The notes: generated by a model from the sequence alone, not told the origin. A stretch of 64,000 nt of DNA from an uncultured Cellulophaga sp. (GCA_947491225.1 CANLIE010000007.1:23699-87698), one strand, 5' to 3'. Shown: positions 44,270 to 53,178, numbered from the stretch's first letter. Translations and numbers: made by a program.

Positions 44270-44986
44270 CTATTGTATTGTATTTGAAAGTCTGGCCAAA
44301 TAGTCATAATGCTCTCCTTCAACTATCATTTCACAATTTAAACCATTTAAAATGGCTGCACGTTGTAGAGTGTTGTAATCTAAATAAAGCCAAGAAAAAG
44401 TATTGCTTTTTCTATTCTTGTAGCTCATTGTAAAATCTACTTCACCATAATATTCTTTATCATGGGGTATCCAATAGCCACCATCTTCATCTTTATCAAA
44501 CATATAAATAATGTCACTAGAGTCTATTAATATTTGTCCATTTGGTTTTAATAGTGATTTTAAATGTGTTAAGTATTCTCCTAGGTTTTTTAATTTTCCT
44601 ACAATACCAATACCATTCATTAAAAGTAATAGCGTGTCAAATTTCCCTAATTTATATTCAAGAATACTAGAATGTATAGTCTTTTTTAAGCCTCTTAAGT
44701 TGCAAGTTTTTATGGCACCCTTAGAGCTGTCTAAACCAATAACTTCTATCTCTTTGTTCTGTAGATACAAACTATGGCTACCTGCCCCGCATCCAATATC
44801 CAATACTTTTCCTTTACATAATTGTAATGCTTTTTGTTCAATTTTTGGCATAGACTTGTAATCCCTAAAGAGATATGGTATGGGAATTATATCTTCTTCT
44901 GTTATTGAAGAGTGCGTAATAATGTCTTCGCTATAATCATCATTTTGGAAATCAAGCATTGCCATTCCAAAAATATCGCTTTCCAT
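44270..44986 (-). CDS. Class I SAM-dependent methyltransferase
   Basis: A 238-residue cytoplasmic protein with the SAM-binding glycine loop VLDIGCGAGSHSLYL (about 60-74), the acidic residue of motif II in VIGLDSSKGAIK and motif post-I LLLMNGIGIVGKL. NGQILIDSSDIIY provides the later motif. The substrate is unknown. The start used gives a 60-residue N-terminal part rich in aspartate (ESDIFGMAMLDFQNDDYSED). Confidence 0.87.
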   Translation of the reverse strand: MESDIFGMAMLDFQNDDYSEDIITHSSITEEDIIPIPYLFRDYKSMPKIEQKALQLCKGKVLDIGCGAGSHSLYLQNKEIEVIGLDSSKGAIKTCNLRGLKKTIHSSILEYKLGKFDTLLLLMNGIGIVGKLKNLGEYLTHLKSLLKPNGQILIDSSDIIYMFDKDEDGGYWIPHDKEYYGEVDFTMSYKNRKSNTFSWLYLDYNTLQRAAILNGLNCEMIVEGEHYDYLARLSNTIQ

Positions 44987-45088
44987 TTTATTTGTATTTT
45001 AGCCAACAAAAGTGAGACTTTTATACAACATTAAAAAGCACTATAAGAATTTAAAGTAGTTGTATGACCAAAAGAATACTTTAAGTTT

Positions 45089-45589
45089 ATGACAGAAATG
45101 AATGAAGTAATACAACAGTTGCCCAAGAAAGCAAATGAAAAGCATAATGAGAACAAAAAGTTTTTTACCAAGCTAAAAAAGAAGCCACCAAAGAATTTAG
45201 ATTATGTAATGCAAGAATTACATAAAGAAGAGTTTAAAAATACAGATTGTTTAACTTGTGCCAATTGTTGTAAGACCACTGGGCCTTTGTTTACTAATGC
45301 AGATGTAGAGCGTATAGCAAAATATTTTAGAAAAAAACCAAAACAATTCATTTTAGAATATTTACAGATAGATGAAGATAATGATTATGTGTTGCAAAGT
45401 GTGCCATGCACTTTTTTAGGAACAGATAATTATTGTTCCATTTATGATGTGCGCCCAAAAGCTTGCAGGGAGTTTCCACATACAGATCGTAAAAAATTTC
45501 AGCAAATAAGTAATCTTACCTTAAAGAATGTTGCAATTTGCCCAGCAGCATATAATATTGTTGAAGAAATGAAACGTAGAATTAAATAG
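45089..45589 (+). CDS. YkgJ-family cysteine-cluster protein
   Basis: A 166-residue protein with the YkgJ cysteine pattern. CLTCANCCKTTGPLF, then VPCTFLGTDNYCSIYDVRPK followed by ACREFPH bind a metal, probably zinc or an Fe-S cluster. The N-terminal 50 residues are lysine-rich. The function of the family is not settled; it has been placed among metal-binding chaperones. It lies just before the zinc-type regulator gene, but no box is seen next to it. Confidence 0.88.
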   Translation: MTEMNEVIQQLPKKANEKHNENKKFFTKLKKKPPKNLDYVMQELHKEEFKNTDCLTCANCCKTTGPLFTNADVERIAKYFRKKPKQFILEYLQIDEDNDYVLQSVPCTFLGTDNYCSIYDVRPKACREFPHTDRKKFQQISNLTLKNVAICPAAYNIVEEMKRRIK

Positions 45590-45751
45590 TAAATACATAT
45601 TTTATAACTTTATCTTAGAGTATTTAGAGTTGTTTTTCTTTATGATAAATTTTTCTAAATTCTTATTTTAAGAAACCTAAGCTAATTAAAAACAATGTAG
45701 TCATACCCTTAATATATATCAAAATTCAAAATATGTATGCTAAACTTTTTT

Positions 45752-45770
45752 TTTGCAATTTAGTTGCATT
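45752..45770. promoter_or_regulatory. Zur/Fur-type box before the regulator
   Basis: TTTGCAATTTAGTTGCATT matches the perfect palindrome at 48368-48386 in 16 of 19 bases and ends 11 bases before the regulator ATG, consistent with autoregulation. Confidence 0.7.
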
Positions 45771-45781
45771 ATTTTTACACT

Positions 45782-46162
45782 ATGGGCATTATAAGAAAAA
45801 CAAAATCTGTTAAAATATTGCTTAATGAGTTTAGTGCAGATTCAACTGCCATTTCTGTTACTACTTTAATAGAACGCCTTAGTTCAGAGATGAACAAGAC
45901 TACGGTATATCGCATTTTAGATAAGCTTGAAGATGATGGTTTTTTGCATTCCTTTTTGGGAAAAAACGGACATAAATGGTATGCAAAATGTAATAATTGT
46001 TCCAAATCTAAACATTATGATACTCATGCACATTTCCAATGTTTAAACTGCGGTAAAGTAGACTGTTTAACTACAAATTTTACAATTCCAGAGATACCCA
46101 ACCGGAGAGTAGATGTATTTCAATTATTGGTACAAGGAAGTTGTGAAGATTGCTTGGTTTAG
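45782..46162 (+). CDS. Fur-family transcriptional regulator (Zur-like)
   Basis: A 126-residue protein with the Fur fold. The N-terminal winged helix holds SVTTLIERLSSEMNKTTVYR (the recognition helix with TTVYRIL is diagnostic), and the dimerisation part has CNNCSKSKHYDTHAHFQCLN followed by CGKVDC, with two CxxC pairs and a histidine pattern for structural and sensory zinc. I chose the ATG at 45782 because the longer frame starts with TTG inside the operator. The convergent operon with folE and merC, carrying the same box, points to zinc (Zur) rather than iron. Confidence 0.88.
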   Translation: MGIIRKTKSVKILLNEFSADSTAISVTTLIERLSSEMNKTTVYRILDKLEDDGFLHSFLGKNGHKWYAKCNNCSKSKHYDTHAHFQCLNCGKVDCLTTNFTIPEIPNRRVDVFQLLVQGSCEDCLV

Positions 46163-46278
46163 TGTTAGTTACAATAGAAATATGAATTAAGTTTACTTTT
46201 TAATTGGCAAAGACAAACTAACAGTATATAAAGCCAGTTATAAGCCTGTTACAATCCTACCTATTAAATGTTATGCTT

Positions 46279-46776
46279 TTAACTTAGTTGACATTTTTCT
46301 ATACAAATCAATTCAGAATATATAGTGCTGAATTTATCCTGATTTCTATTATATATTTTACCTCTAATTTTAATAGATTGACTTGATAAATTAATAAGTT
46401 GTATCTCTAATTCTTTTATTCTTTTATTCAAGTAATAGGAAATAATAGTAAACTGAAGATTCTCTTTTTTAAATGCTATTTCTGAATGTTTCTTTTGCTG
46501 TCTAATCTCTGTATAAAAATTATTTAAAGCTCCTATGTTTAAAAATGTATTATTATTTAAAGCATCAGATACAATTTTATTATCTATAGAAAGCACAAAA
46601 CAGATTTCTCTAATTTTGTGCTTTTTAATGATTTTACTTATATATTCTATGGTGTTTCTATCATAAACAAAAGAATTACCTAGTGATGTATAAAAATAAT
46701 TTTCATACTTAAATTTTTTGTTAATGGTATGCTCCAAACAATCTGTAGGACAAATAAGGTAGAAACTTTTATGCAT
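46279..46776 (-). CDS. Hypothetical protein, last gene of the zinc-type operon (possible degenerate beta-carbonic-anhydrase fold)
   Basis: A 165-residue protein without signal. LICPTDCLEHTINKKFKYEN, then GNSFVYDRNTIEYISKIIKK followed by KIREICFVLSIDNKIVSDAL resembles the order of beta-carbonic anhydrases (metal Cys region, G-N-x-V, then I-x-x-I-x-V-x-G-H-x-x-C). Only the first Cys pair is present; the later H-xx-C is replaced by SIDNKI. It may be a non-catalytic paralog. It is the fourth gene of the operon and starts at the base where the previous gene stops. The match is my impression and has not been searched. Confidence 0.45.
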   Translation of the reverse strand: MHKSFYLICPTDCLEHTINKKFKYENYFYTSLGNSFVYDRNTIEYISKIIKKHKIREICFVLSIDNKIVSDALNNNTFLNIGALNNFYTEIRQQKKHSEIAFKKENLQFTIISYYLNKRIKELEIQLINLSSQSIKIRGKIYNRNQDKFSTIYSELICIEKCQLS

Positions 46777-47252
46777 TATGTGGTTACTTCGCTTATAGTA
46801 TAAGGGAATGAAGAGTGATGTACATCTATTTTTAGTTCTCCATTTATTAATTTATAACCGAATGTATATTCAACTTTTGCTTCGTTTCCGTTTACATCGG
46901 TAAAAAAATAATTACCCATTGCTATGGCTCTATTTTCCTCTAAAATAAGGTTCGAGTTTTCAAATCTTACCTTTGTCCAAGGTTGAATTGCAAAGCCTTT
47001 ATCCTCGTCACAAGCTCTATTTTCGCCTGCAATAAAATAAGATAAAGCTTCTGGTTTAGTAGGTCTAAATTGTTCTATTTCACATTTTGTTGGCTTAAAT
47101 AAAACAGTACCAGTTTGAAAAGCATATAGTTTATCAAGAAATTCGCTTGCAAATTTCTCACAATCTACCCTGTTTTCTTTTAGTGAGCCAATTTTTACTA
47201 CACCATTACCCCAATTGTTTTGAGCTTCTAATACTTGTTCTTTAGATATCAT
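46776..47252 (-). CDS. SnoaL-like (NTF2-fold) protein
   Basis: A 158-residue protein with ISKEQVLEAQNNWGNGVVKI at the N-terminus, like the helical start of SnoaL/CaMKII-association-domain proteins. A beta-rich part follows (FAIQPWTKVRFENSNLILEE, then GNYFFTDVNGNEAKVEYTFG), fitting the NTF2-type cone. No obvious catalytic triad is visible. Two CxxE-like positions (CEKFAS, CEIEQF) could bind metal. It is the third gene of the operon, 2 bases after folE, and shares its last base with the next gene. Role unknown; zinc-responsive by position. Confidence 0.65.
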   Translation of the reverse strand: MISKEQVLEAQNNWGNGVVKIGSLKENRVDCEKFASEFLDKLYAFQTGTVLFKPTKCEIEQFRPTKPEALSYFIAGENRACDEDKGFAIQPWTKVRFENSNLILEENRAIAMGNYFFTDVNGNEAKVEYTFGYKLINGELKIDVHHSSFPYTISEVTT

Positions 47253-47254
47253 AA

Positions 47255-47917
47255 TTATAGTGTTTGATTATTAATTATACTTAAAAATTCGTTACGTTTT
47301 TCTTTATCTTCAAAGCAGCCGCCATATTCTATAGTCGTGGTAAAACTATCTTTATCTTTTATCCCTCTTGAAGATACACACATATGCTTGGCACAAATCA
47401 TAACAATTACATCTTCTGTTTTTAAAACATCTTGTAAGTCTTTAAGAATTTGCAAGGATAATCTCTCTTGAACTTGTGGACGATGTGCATAGTAATCTAC
47501 TAATCGATTAATTTTTGATAATCCTATTACTTTATCATTAGGAATATATGCTATATGAGCATAACCTGTTATAGGTAAAAAATGATGTTCGCAAGAAGAG
47601 TCTATTGTAATGTTTTGCTCAACCAACATTTTTTGATACCCATATTTGTTATCAAAAATTGAAAGCTTTGGTTTGTTTTTAGGATCTAAGCCATAAAATA
47701 GTTCTTTTACATACATTTTAGCAAAGCGATAAGGTGTACCTGAGAGGCTATCGTCAGATAAATCAAGCCCAAGCTCTTCCATAATCTTAGAGAAATGGTG
47801 TTGAATATTTTTGATTTTTTCCTCATCAGATTTATCAAATGCATTTGAAAGCAACGGTGTTTCTATATTCGAGGAGATATGATTATCTCCAATAAGTTCA
47901 ATTTGTTCTTTACTCAT
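47255..47917 (-). CDS. folE: GTP cyclohydrolase I
   Basis: A 220-residue enzyme that makes dihydroneopterin triphosphate from GTP, the first step of folate or queuosine synthesis, with one zinc. Zinc ligands: Cys in SSCEHHFLPITGYAHIAYIP and the second Cys in CAKHMCVSSRGI; VIGLSKINRLVDYYAHRPQV and QERL follow. I start at 47917 (MSKEQIELIG), which overlaps the merC stop by 8 bases. The longer frame from 47983 would run through the merC end and is unlikely. A zinc-responsive folE in such an operon may replace a main copy in zinc starvation. Confidence 0.92.
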   Translation of the reverse strand: MSKEQIELIGDNHISSNIETPLLSNAFDKSDEEKIKNIQHHFSKIMEELGLDLSDDSLSGTPYRFAKMYVKELFYGLDPKNKPKLSIFDNKYGYQKMLVEQNITIDSSCEHHFLPITGYAHIAYIPNDKVIGLSKINRLVDYYAHRPQVQERLSLQILKDLQDVLKTEDVIVMICAKHMCVSSRGIKDKDSFTTTIEYGGCFEDKEKRNEFLSIINNQTL

Positions 47918-48314
47918 TATGTGTGCAGCATTTATCATTTTTACATTGACAATATTTTTGGTTGTATAAATGTAGCACCACAAGTGTTAAAGCTGCCACA
48001 TATTTATAAGTTTCTGGCAGGTGAAACAATCCCAGTTTCTCATTAATAATTACAACAAATAAAGCAACCCAACTTATCCATAAAGCAGGTTTTATTAATT
48101 TTTTAGAGGTAGTCTGTGTTGAGCGGTAAACAGCAAAAAAGGAAATTACTAAGAAAATATAATCAATAAATTGCCACCAGCTTGGAGATGCTTCACAACA
48201 AGTTACAGAGCAAGTTTGTGCTATAAAAATAAATGGTGTGGCAATGCAATGTACCACACACAATGTACTTGCAAGTACTCCAATATTATCAGGCTTGCTT
48301 AAAGTTAATTTCAT
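47910..48314 (-). CDS. MerC-domain membrane protein
   Basis: A 134-residue membrane protein with four hydrophobic segments. KPDNIGVLASTLCVVHCIATPFI carries the MerC-type N-terminal metal site (C-x2-x-H-C), followed by a CSVTCCEASPSWW loop. The C-terminal tail has a Cys/His cluster (QKYCQCKNDKCCTHNE), which may bind zinc or mercury. MerC is known from mercury transport, but a MerC protein first in a zinc-boxed operon points to metal homeostasis. Two Zur-type boxes lie upstream. Confidence 0.85.
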   Translation of the reverse strand: MKLTLSKPDNIGVLASTLCVVHCIATPFIFIAQTCSVTCCEASPSWWQFIDYIFLVISFFAVYRSTQTTSKKLIKPALWISWVALFVVIINEKLGLFHLPETYKYVAALTLVVLHLYNQKYCQCKNDKCCTHNE

Positions 48315-48328
48315 ATATTTATATTATT

Positions 48329-48347
48329 AATACAACTTAGTTGCAAA
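48329..48347. promoter_or_regulatory. Zur/Fur-type box 1 before merC
   Basis: AATACAACTTAGTTGCAAA, 16 of 19 bases like the perfect palindrome at 48368. It lies 14 bases upstream of the merC start and would overlap the promoter. Confidence 0.7.
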
Positions 48348-48367
48348 ATTAAATAAGATTATCTTCT

Positions 48368-48386
48368 AATGCAACTTAGTTGCATT
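48368..48386. promoter_or_regulatory. Zur/Fur-type box 2 before merC
   Basis: AATGCAACTTAGTTGCATT is a perfect 19-base palindrome (the three central bases TTA excepted). Three such boxes occur in this window, all beside this regulator and operon. Confidence 0.75.
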
Positions 48387-48489
48387 TTATTTTGTAACTG
48401 TATTCAGTAAATTAAAATAGGTAGAAGCGTTATTAATTAAGTTAAAGTATGATTTAATATAATTAAACTGTTTTTTATATATTTAAGGA

Positions 48490-49320
48490 ATGGAAAGCAT
48501 TATTGCATATTTTGAAAACATACCTTCTGTACACAGGAGTTTACTCTTAGTAGGCGGAATTACACTCTTTTGGATATTAGAAGGCATTTTGCCATTACAA
48601 CGATTTGCGTATAAAAAATGGAGGCATGCACTTCCAAATTTCTTTTTTACTTTTACTACAATTGTCATCAATTTTCTATTGGCTTTTTTGTTGTTATGGA
48701 CAAGTGATTGGAGTGTTAAAAATAATTTTGGTATTATAAATTGGCTACCCAATATACCGCTTTGGCTCTACGTTACCATAGGTGTTTTATTGTTAGATTT
48801 TTTTGGAGCATACCTAGCTCACTTAACAGAGCATAAAGTTAAACTGTTATGGATGGTTCATTTGGTACACCACACAGACCATAATGTAGATACTACCACA
48901 GCAAACAGACACCATCCTTTGGAGAGTATTATTCGATTTTCTTTTACACTTTTTGGTGTACTCATAGTTGGGGCTCCTGTAGGAGTAGTAATGTTGTATC
49001 AATCGTTATCATTATTGGCATCACAGTTTGGTCATGCAAATATTAGATTACCAAAAAAAATAGATGAATTATTGAGTTATATTATTGTCTCTCCAGATAT
49101 GCATAAAGTACACCACCATTACGTGTTACCATATACAAATTCTAATTATGGTAATATATTTTCCATTTGGGATAGGTTATTTGGTACTTTTATGAAGTTA
49201 GACAGAGAAAAGGTAATTTATGGAGTAGATACTTTTCCTGATGAAGTTGAAAATGGAAACATAAAAGGATTGCTAAAGCAACCTTTTCATACATATAGAA
49301 AGCCTACAACTGGTAATTAA
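48490..49320 (+). CDS. Sterol-desaturase-family (fatty acid hydroxylase) membrane protein
   Basis: A 276-residue integral membrane protein with the histidine-rich di-iron site: HLTEHK (about 112-117), HLVHHTDHNVD (about 124-134) and PDMHKVHHHY (about 202-211). About four to six membrane segments surround them. Such enzymes hydroxylate or desaturate lipids using molecular oxygen. The substrate in a flavobacterium could be a fatty acid, a sphingolipid or a carotenoid. It diverges from the merC operon by 175 bases, so the Zur boxes could also affect it, but this is not proven. Confidence 0.88.
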   Translation: MESIIAYFENIPSVHRSLLLVGGITLFWILEGILPLQRFAYKKWRHALPNFFFTFTTIVINFLLAFLLLWTSDWSVKNNFGIINWLPNIPLWLYVTIGVLLLDFFGAYLAHLTEHKVKLLWMVHLVHHTDHNVDTTTANRHHPLESIIRFSFTLFGVLIVGAPVGVVMLYQSLSLLASQFGHANIRLPKKIDELLSYIIVSPDMHKVHHHYVLPYTNSNYGNIFSIWDRLFGTFMKLDREKVIYGVDTFPDEVENGNIKGLLKQPFHTYRKPTTGN

Positions 49321-50552
49321 TCATAAATTAAATATTTCGCTCTTATTTTTTTAAAATTAGCTATATCTGGCTGCCAAGTTTTTTTAATTTCATCTTCGGT
49401 TAGTCCTGCTTCAATTTGTTGCTGTAATTTTTCTGTTCCAGCATGTTTTGTAAATCCTCTTTTTAGAAAAATCTTACTCTTGTCTGTACTATTTTTATAA
49501 GCATCCATTAACCAGTATAGAGAAACAGTACTCATTTTAGATGTTTTAGATAAATCTTTGCCATAGCATAATTTTTCTTTATGCTTTGGATTTTTAGACC
49601 CAAAATTTGGTTTAGGTATATAAGTAAACTTGTACTTTGAGCTATCTAAAAAAGGAGCCCCATAACACTGAAATTGATATTCAGTTCCTCTGCCAGCATT
49701 AATATCTGTACCTTCAAACAAACCCAAACTAGGGTATAATGTAATGGAGGTATTGTTGGGTAGGTTAGGTGAGGGTCTAATAGGTAAATTATAATCACTT
49801 TTGTGCGTGTAATTATCAAGGGGTACAACAGTTAAATTAACTTTTTTTCCACCTTCAAGCCAGCCTTCTTCATTAATCATAGTAGCATATTCCCCAATAG
49901 TCATACCATATACCAGAGGAATATTTGTCATTCCTAAAAAACCTCTGTGTTTTGTTTCCATTGTAGGACCATCTATATAATGTCCGTTTGGGTTAGGTCT
50001 ATCCAGAACCACAATTTTTATATTGTTTTTTGTACAAGCTTCCATTACCAATTGCATTGTGGCTATATAAGTATAAAAACGTACGCCTACATCTTGTATA
50101 TCAAAAAGAACTATGTCTATCCCTTTTAATTGTTCATCATTTGGTTTTCTGTTTTTTCCATATAATGAAATTAATTGTAAGCCAGTTTTAGCATCTAAAC
50201 CATCCTTTATATGTTCACCTGCATCAGCTTTTCCTCTAAATCCATGTTCAGGAGCAAATACCTTTTTAATGTCAATCTTTAAATTTAATAGTGAGTCAAC
50301 TAGGTGTGTATAACTTTTATCTTCTTTAAAGATTACACTTGTTTGGTTAGCAACTACAGCAATTTTTTTCCCTTTTAAAAGCGGCAGGTAGCTTTCTGTT
50401 TTGTTAGCAGCTACCACTATGTTTTTTGTTATTTCTTTTTTAATTTTCACCTCTCTTTTTGTTGCTAATATTGTTTTTGCGTTGTTTCCACAAAATGAAA
50501 GTATTAAAAACGATAATAAAACTGTACTTTTGAAATTGGATAAAATCGTCAT
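49317..50552 (-). CDS. DUF1343 protein (exo-beta-N-acetylmuramidase, NamZ)
   Basis: A 411-residue exported protein with a signal peptide ending near SFCGNNAK. The family core shows IAVVANQTSVIFKEDKSYTH, APEHGFRGKADAGEH (about 90-104), VLFDIQDVGVRFYTYIATMQ, VLDRPNPNGHYIDGPTME and YPSLGLFEGTDINAGRGTEY. NamZ releases terminal MurNAc from muropeptides during cell-wall recycling, with a catalytic Glu. The start codon lies 3 bases from the start of the divergent permease gene, so regulatory DNA must lie inside one of the two genes. The 3' end overlaps the sterol-desaturase gene end by 4 bases. Confidence 0.9.
   Translation of the reverse strand: MTILSNFKSTVLLSFLILSFCGNNAKTILATKREVKIKKEITKNIVVAANKTESYLPLLKGKKIAVVANQTSVIFKEDKSYTHLVDSLLNLKIDIKKVFAPEHGFRGKADAGEHIKDGLDAKTGLQLISLYGKNRKPNDEQLKGIDIVLFDIQDVGVRFYTYIATMQLVMEACTKNNIKIVVLDRPNPNGHYIDGPTMETKHRGFLGMTNIPLVYGMTIGEYATMINEEGWLEGGKKVNLTVVPLDNYTHKSDYNLPIRPSPNLPNNTSITLYPSLGLFEGTDINAGRGTEYQFQCYGAPFLDSSKYKFTYIPKPNFGSKNPKHKEKLCYGKDLSKTSKMSTVSLYWLMDAYKNSTDKSKIFLKRGFTKHAGTEKLQQQIEAGLTEDEIKKTWQPDIANFKKIRAKYLIYD
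50525..50532 (+). promoter_or_regulatory. -7 element of the permease gene inside the NamZ coding region
   Basis: TACTTTTG is an exact TAnnTTTG match, 23 bases before the permease TTG start and inside the first codons of the divergent gene. Confidence 0.6.
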
Positions 50553-50555
50553 AAA

Positions 50556-51797
50556 TTGAATTTAGAATTTTTTATTACTAAACGCCTAATTACAGGTAAA
50601 GAGAATAAAAGTAGTATTTCTGCACCAATAATAAAAATTGCAATTGTAGCGATTGCATTGAGTGTTATTATGATGCTTTTTGCCATAGCAACTGGTGAAG
50701 GGTTAAAAGAAAAAGTAAGAGAAAAGGTTGCGGCTTTTAATGGCCATATTCAAATTTATAACTACGACAACAATACATCAGATGTCTCTGTAGTTCCTGT
50801 TTCCATACATCAAGAATTTTATCCAAAATTTAAGAATATAGATGGGATATCTCATGTACAAGCAATTGCCAACAAAGGAGGAATTATAATTGCAGATGAT
50901 ACTTTTGAGGGTATAATAGCCAAAGGTGTTGGGGCTGATTATAACTGGAATGTTTTTGAAGAATACATAGTAGAAGGAAGGTTGCCAAATTATAACGGAA
51001 AGCTAAATGAAGAGGTTTTACTATCATCTTTAATGGCTAATAGGTTGCAACTTTCTTTAGGAGATAAGTTTTCTACTTTTTTCTTAAAAGATGATAATCC
51101 TTCTCAGACCCCCAATAGAAGGAATTTTACAATAGTTGGAATATACAATAGTAGGTTTGAAGAGTTTGATGGTACGTATGTTTTTGTTGATATACGACAT
51201 ATTCAGCGTATAAATAAATGGAAAAAGGATGAGGTTGGAAGCTTTGAAGTCTTTTTAAATAGTTTTGATGATATTGATGCTAAGAGTAAAGAAATATATG
51301 GTGCAACACTATCTACTTTAGACTCAAACAACATAAAAAAAAAATACAGTAGCATTTTTGAATGGATAAGCTTGTTCGATTTTAACGTAACTGGTATTAT
51401 AGGTATTATGATCATTGTAGGCGGCATAAATATGATTACGGCTCTTTTAGTATTGATACTTGAGCGCACACAAATGATTGGTATTTTAAAAGCACTAGGT
51501 GCAGCTAGCTGGAGCGTGCGGAAAATATTTTTATATAATGCAATTTACTTAATTTGCATTGGTCTTTTTTGGGGTAATTTAATAGGTTTAGGATTGTTAT
51601 TTCTTCAAGATAAGTTTAAGTTTTTAAAATTTGCAGACCCAAAGGAGTATTATATAGAATACATTCCCATACATATAGATTTCTTGGTGGTGGTATTGTT
51701 AAATATAGGTGTAATATTCTTATGCTTACTAATGCTATTGCTTCCATCTTATATAATAACAAGAATAAGCCCTGTTAAGTCTATAAAATTTGAATAA
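50556..51797 (+). CDS. ABC transporter permease (LolC/LolE-FtsX family)
   Basis: A 413-residue permease. An N-terminal membrane segment (IIKIAIVAIALSVIMMLFAI, about 25-44) is followed by a large periplasmic MacB-like domain (about 50-265) and three C-terminal membrane segments (about 270-400), with the FtsX-domain signature MIGILKALGAASWSVRKIFL before the third. It most resembles lipoprotein-release permeases. The start is TTG; NLEFFITKRLI at the N-terminus agrees with the usual family start, so the non-ATG start is likely real. Confidence 0.9.
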   Translation: MNLEFFITKRLITGKENKSSISAPIIKIAIVAIALSVIMMLFAIATGEGLKEKVREKVAAFNGHIQIYNYDNNTSDVSVVPVSIHQEFYPKFKNIDGISHVQAIANKGGIIIADDTFEGIIAKGVGADYNWNVFEEYIVEGRLPNYNGKLNEEVLLSSLMANRLQLSLGDKFSTFFLKDDNPSQTPNRRNFTIVGIYNSRFEEFDGTYVFVDIRHIQRINKWKKDEVGSFEVFLNSFDDIDAKSKEIYGATLSTLDSNNIKKKYSSIFEWISLFDFNVTGIIGIMIIVGGINMITALLVLILERTQMIGILKALGAASWSVRKIFLYNAIYLICIGLFWGNLIGLGLLFLQDKFKFLKFADPKEYYIEYIPIHIDFLVVVLLNIGVIFLCLLMLLLPSYIITRISPVKSIKFE

Positions 51798-52010
51798 GTA
51801 ATTTATAAAACTTTAAGTTTTGCATCAAAATTTCTTGTTATAATAGCTACTATATAATCCTAAAAACTTATTTTATATTTTCTTTTATTAGTTTGATTTA
51901 CAGTAGTTTTAAGTCTAAAAATAGGTTTAATATGAAACCCTTCATTACTTTATCAGCATACAAAATCTAACATATAAATAAGGTATAGTTATTATTCTTA
52001 ATCATTAATT

Positions 52011-52018
52011 TATCTTTG
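52011..52018 (+). promoter_or_regulatory. -7 element of the cysteine synthase gene
   Basis: TATCTTTG ends 19 bases before the ATG at 52038. No -33 TTTG is evident in the AT-rich upstream stretch. Confidence 0.55.
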
Positions 52019-52037
52019 TACTTATATTTAGATAATT

Positions 52038-53018
52038 ATGAATTACGTAGAAAATATTTTGGGAACCATAGGTAATACCCCATTAGTTAAATTAAATAAA
52101 CTAACAAAAGAATTACCTTGCTTGGTACTTGCTAAATATGAGACTTTTAATCCAGGAAACTCAGTAAAAGATCGTATGGCATTACAGATGATTGAAGATG
52201 CAGAACAATCAGGAATTCTTAAGCCTGGTGGAACAATAATAGAAGGCACTTCTGGCAATACAGGAATGGGACTTGCTTTGGCAGCAGTTGTTAAAGGGTA
52301 TAGAATGATTTGTGTAATTAGCGACAAACAATCAAAAGAGAAAATAGATATACTAAAAGCAATGGGGAGTAAGGTATATGTATGTCCAACTGATGTAGCA
52401 CCAGAAGATCCACAGAGTTATTATAGTACTGCTAGACGCTTGGCTACAGAAATTCCTAATTCGTGGTATGTTAATCAATATGATAATCCATCAAACACAA
52501 AAGCACATTTTTTAAGCACAGGGCCAGAGATATGGGAGCAAACAGAAGGTAAAGTAACTCATTTTGTGGTGGGTGTTGGTACAGGAGGTACAATTTCTGG
52601 AGTAGGAAAGTTTCTGAAATCTAAAAATCCAAAAGTAAAAATTTGGGGAATAGACACATATGGTTCAGTATTTAAAAAGTACCATGAAACTGGTATTTTT
52701 GATGAAAAAGAGATTTATCCATATATTACAGAAGGTATAGGCGAAGATATATTACCAAAAAATGTAGATTTTAGTATTATTGATGGTTTTACAAAGGTAA
52801 CAGATAAAGATGCAGCCATATATACGCAGCGTTTAGCAAAAGAAGAAGGAATGTTTTTGGGAAACTCTTCTGGAGCAGCTATTAAAGGAGTATTGCAATT
52901 AAAAGAGCATTTTAAAAAGGATGATGTTGTTGTGGTACTTTTTCATGATCATGGAAGTAGGTATGTTGGTAAGATGTTTAATGACGATTGGATGAAAAAA
53001 CAAGGGTTTTTAGAATAA
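52038..53018 (+). CDS. cysM: PLP-dependent cysteine synthase (CysM/CBS type)
   Basis: A 326-residue fold-type II PLP enzyme. The PLP lysine is Lys44 in NPGNSVKDR. TSGNTGMGLALAA (about 72-84) binds the substrate carboxylate, and VGTGGTISGVGKFL (about 180-193) binds the phosphate of PLP. It makes cysteine from O-acetylserine or acts as a cystathionine beta-synthase; the shape of the substrate site cannot be judged here. It is a single-gene unit with its own -7 element. Confidence 0.92.
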   Translation: MNYVENILGTIGNTPLVKLNKLTKELPCLVLAKYETFNPGNSVKDRMALQMIEDAEQSGILKPGGTIIEGTSGNTGMGLALAAVVKGYRMICVISDKQSKEKIDILKAMGSKVYVCPTDVAPEDPQSYYSTARRLATEIPNSWYVNQYDNPSNTKAHFLSTGPEIWEQTEGKVTHFVVGVGTGGTISGVGKFLKSKNPKVKIWGIDTYGSVFKKYHETGIFDEKEIYPYITEGIGEDILPKNVDFSIIDGFTKVTDKDAAIYTQRLAKEEGMFLGNSSGAAIKGVLQLKEHFKKDDVVVVLFHDHGSRYVGKMFNDDWMKKQGFLE

Positions 53019-53178
53019 AGCAAATCTTTTAGAGTGAAAAAAAAATGATTTCTGATAGATTATATGTGCCTAGTGAAAAGGAATTGTCAATAAATAGAAT
53101 GTATGCTAAGGAGGAATGCCACAAAAAAAATTGAAGAGGTAAACAATTAAATATGAAAATTAAATACTAATAAATGTT

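Noticed and set aside
53045..53134. 29-codon frame after cysM (MISDRLYVPSEKE...)
   Set aside because: Short, without motif or promoter; probably chance.
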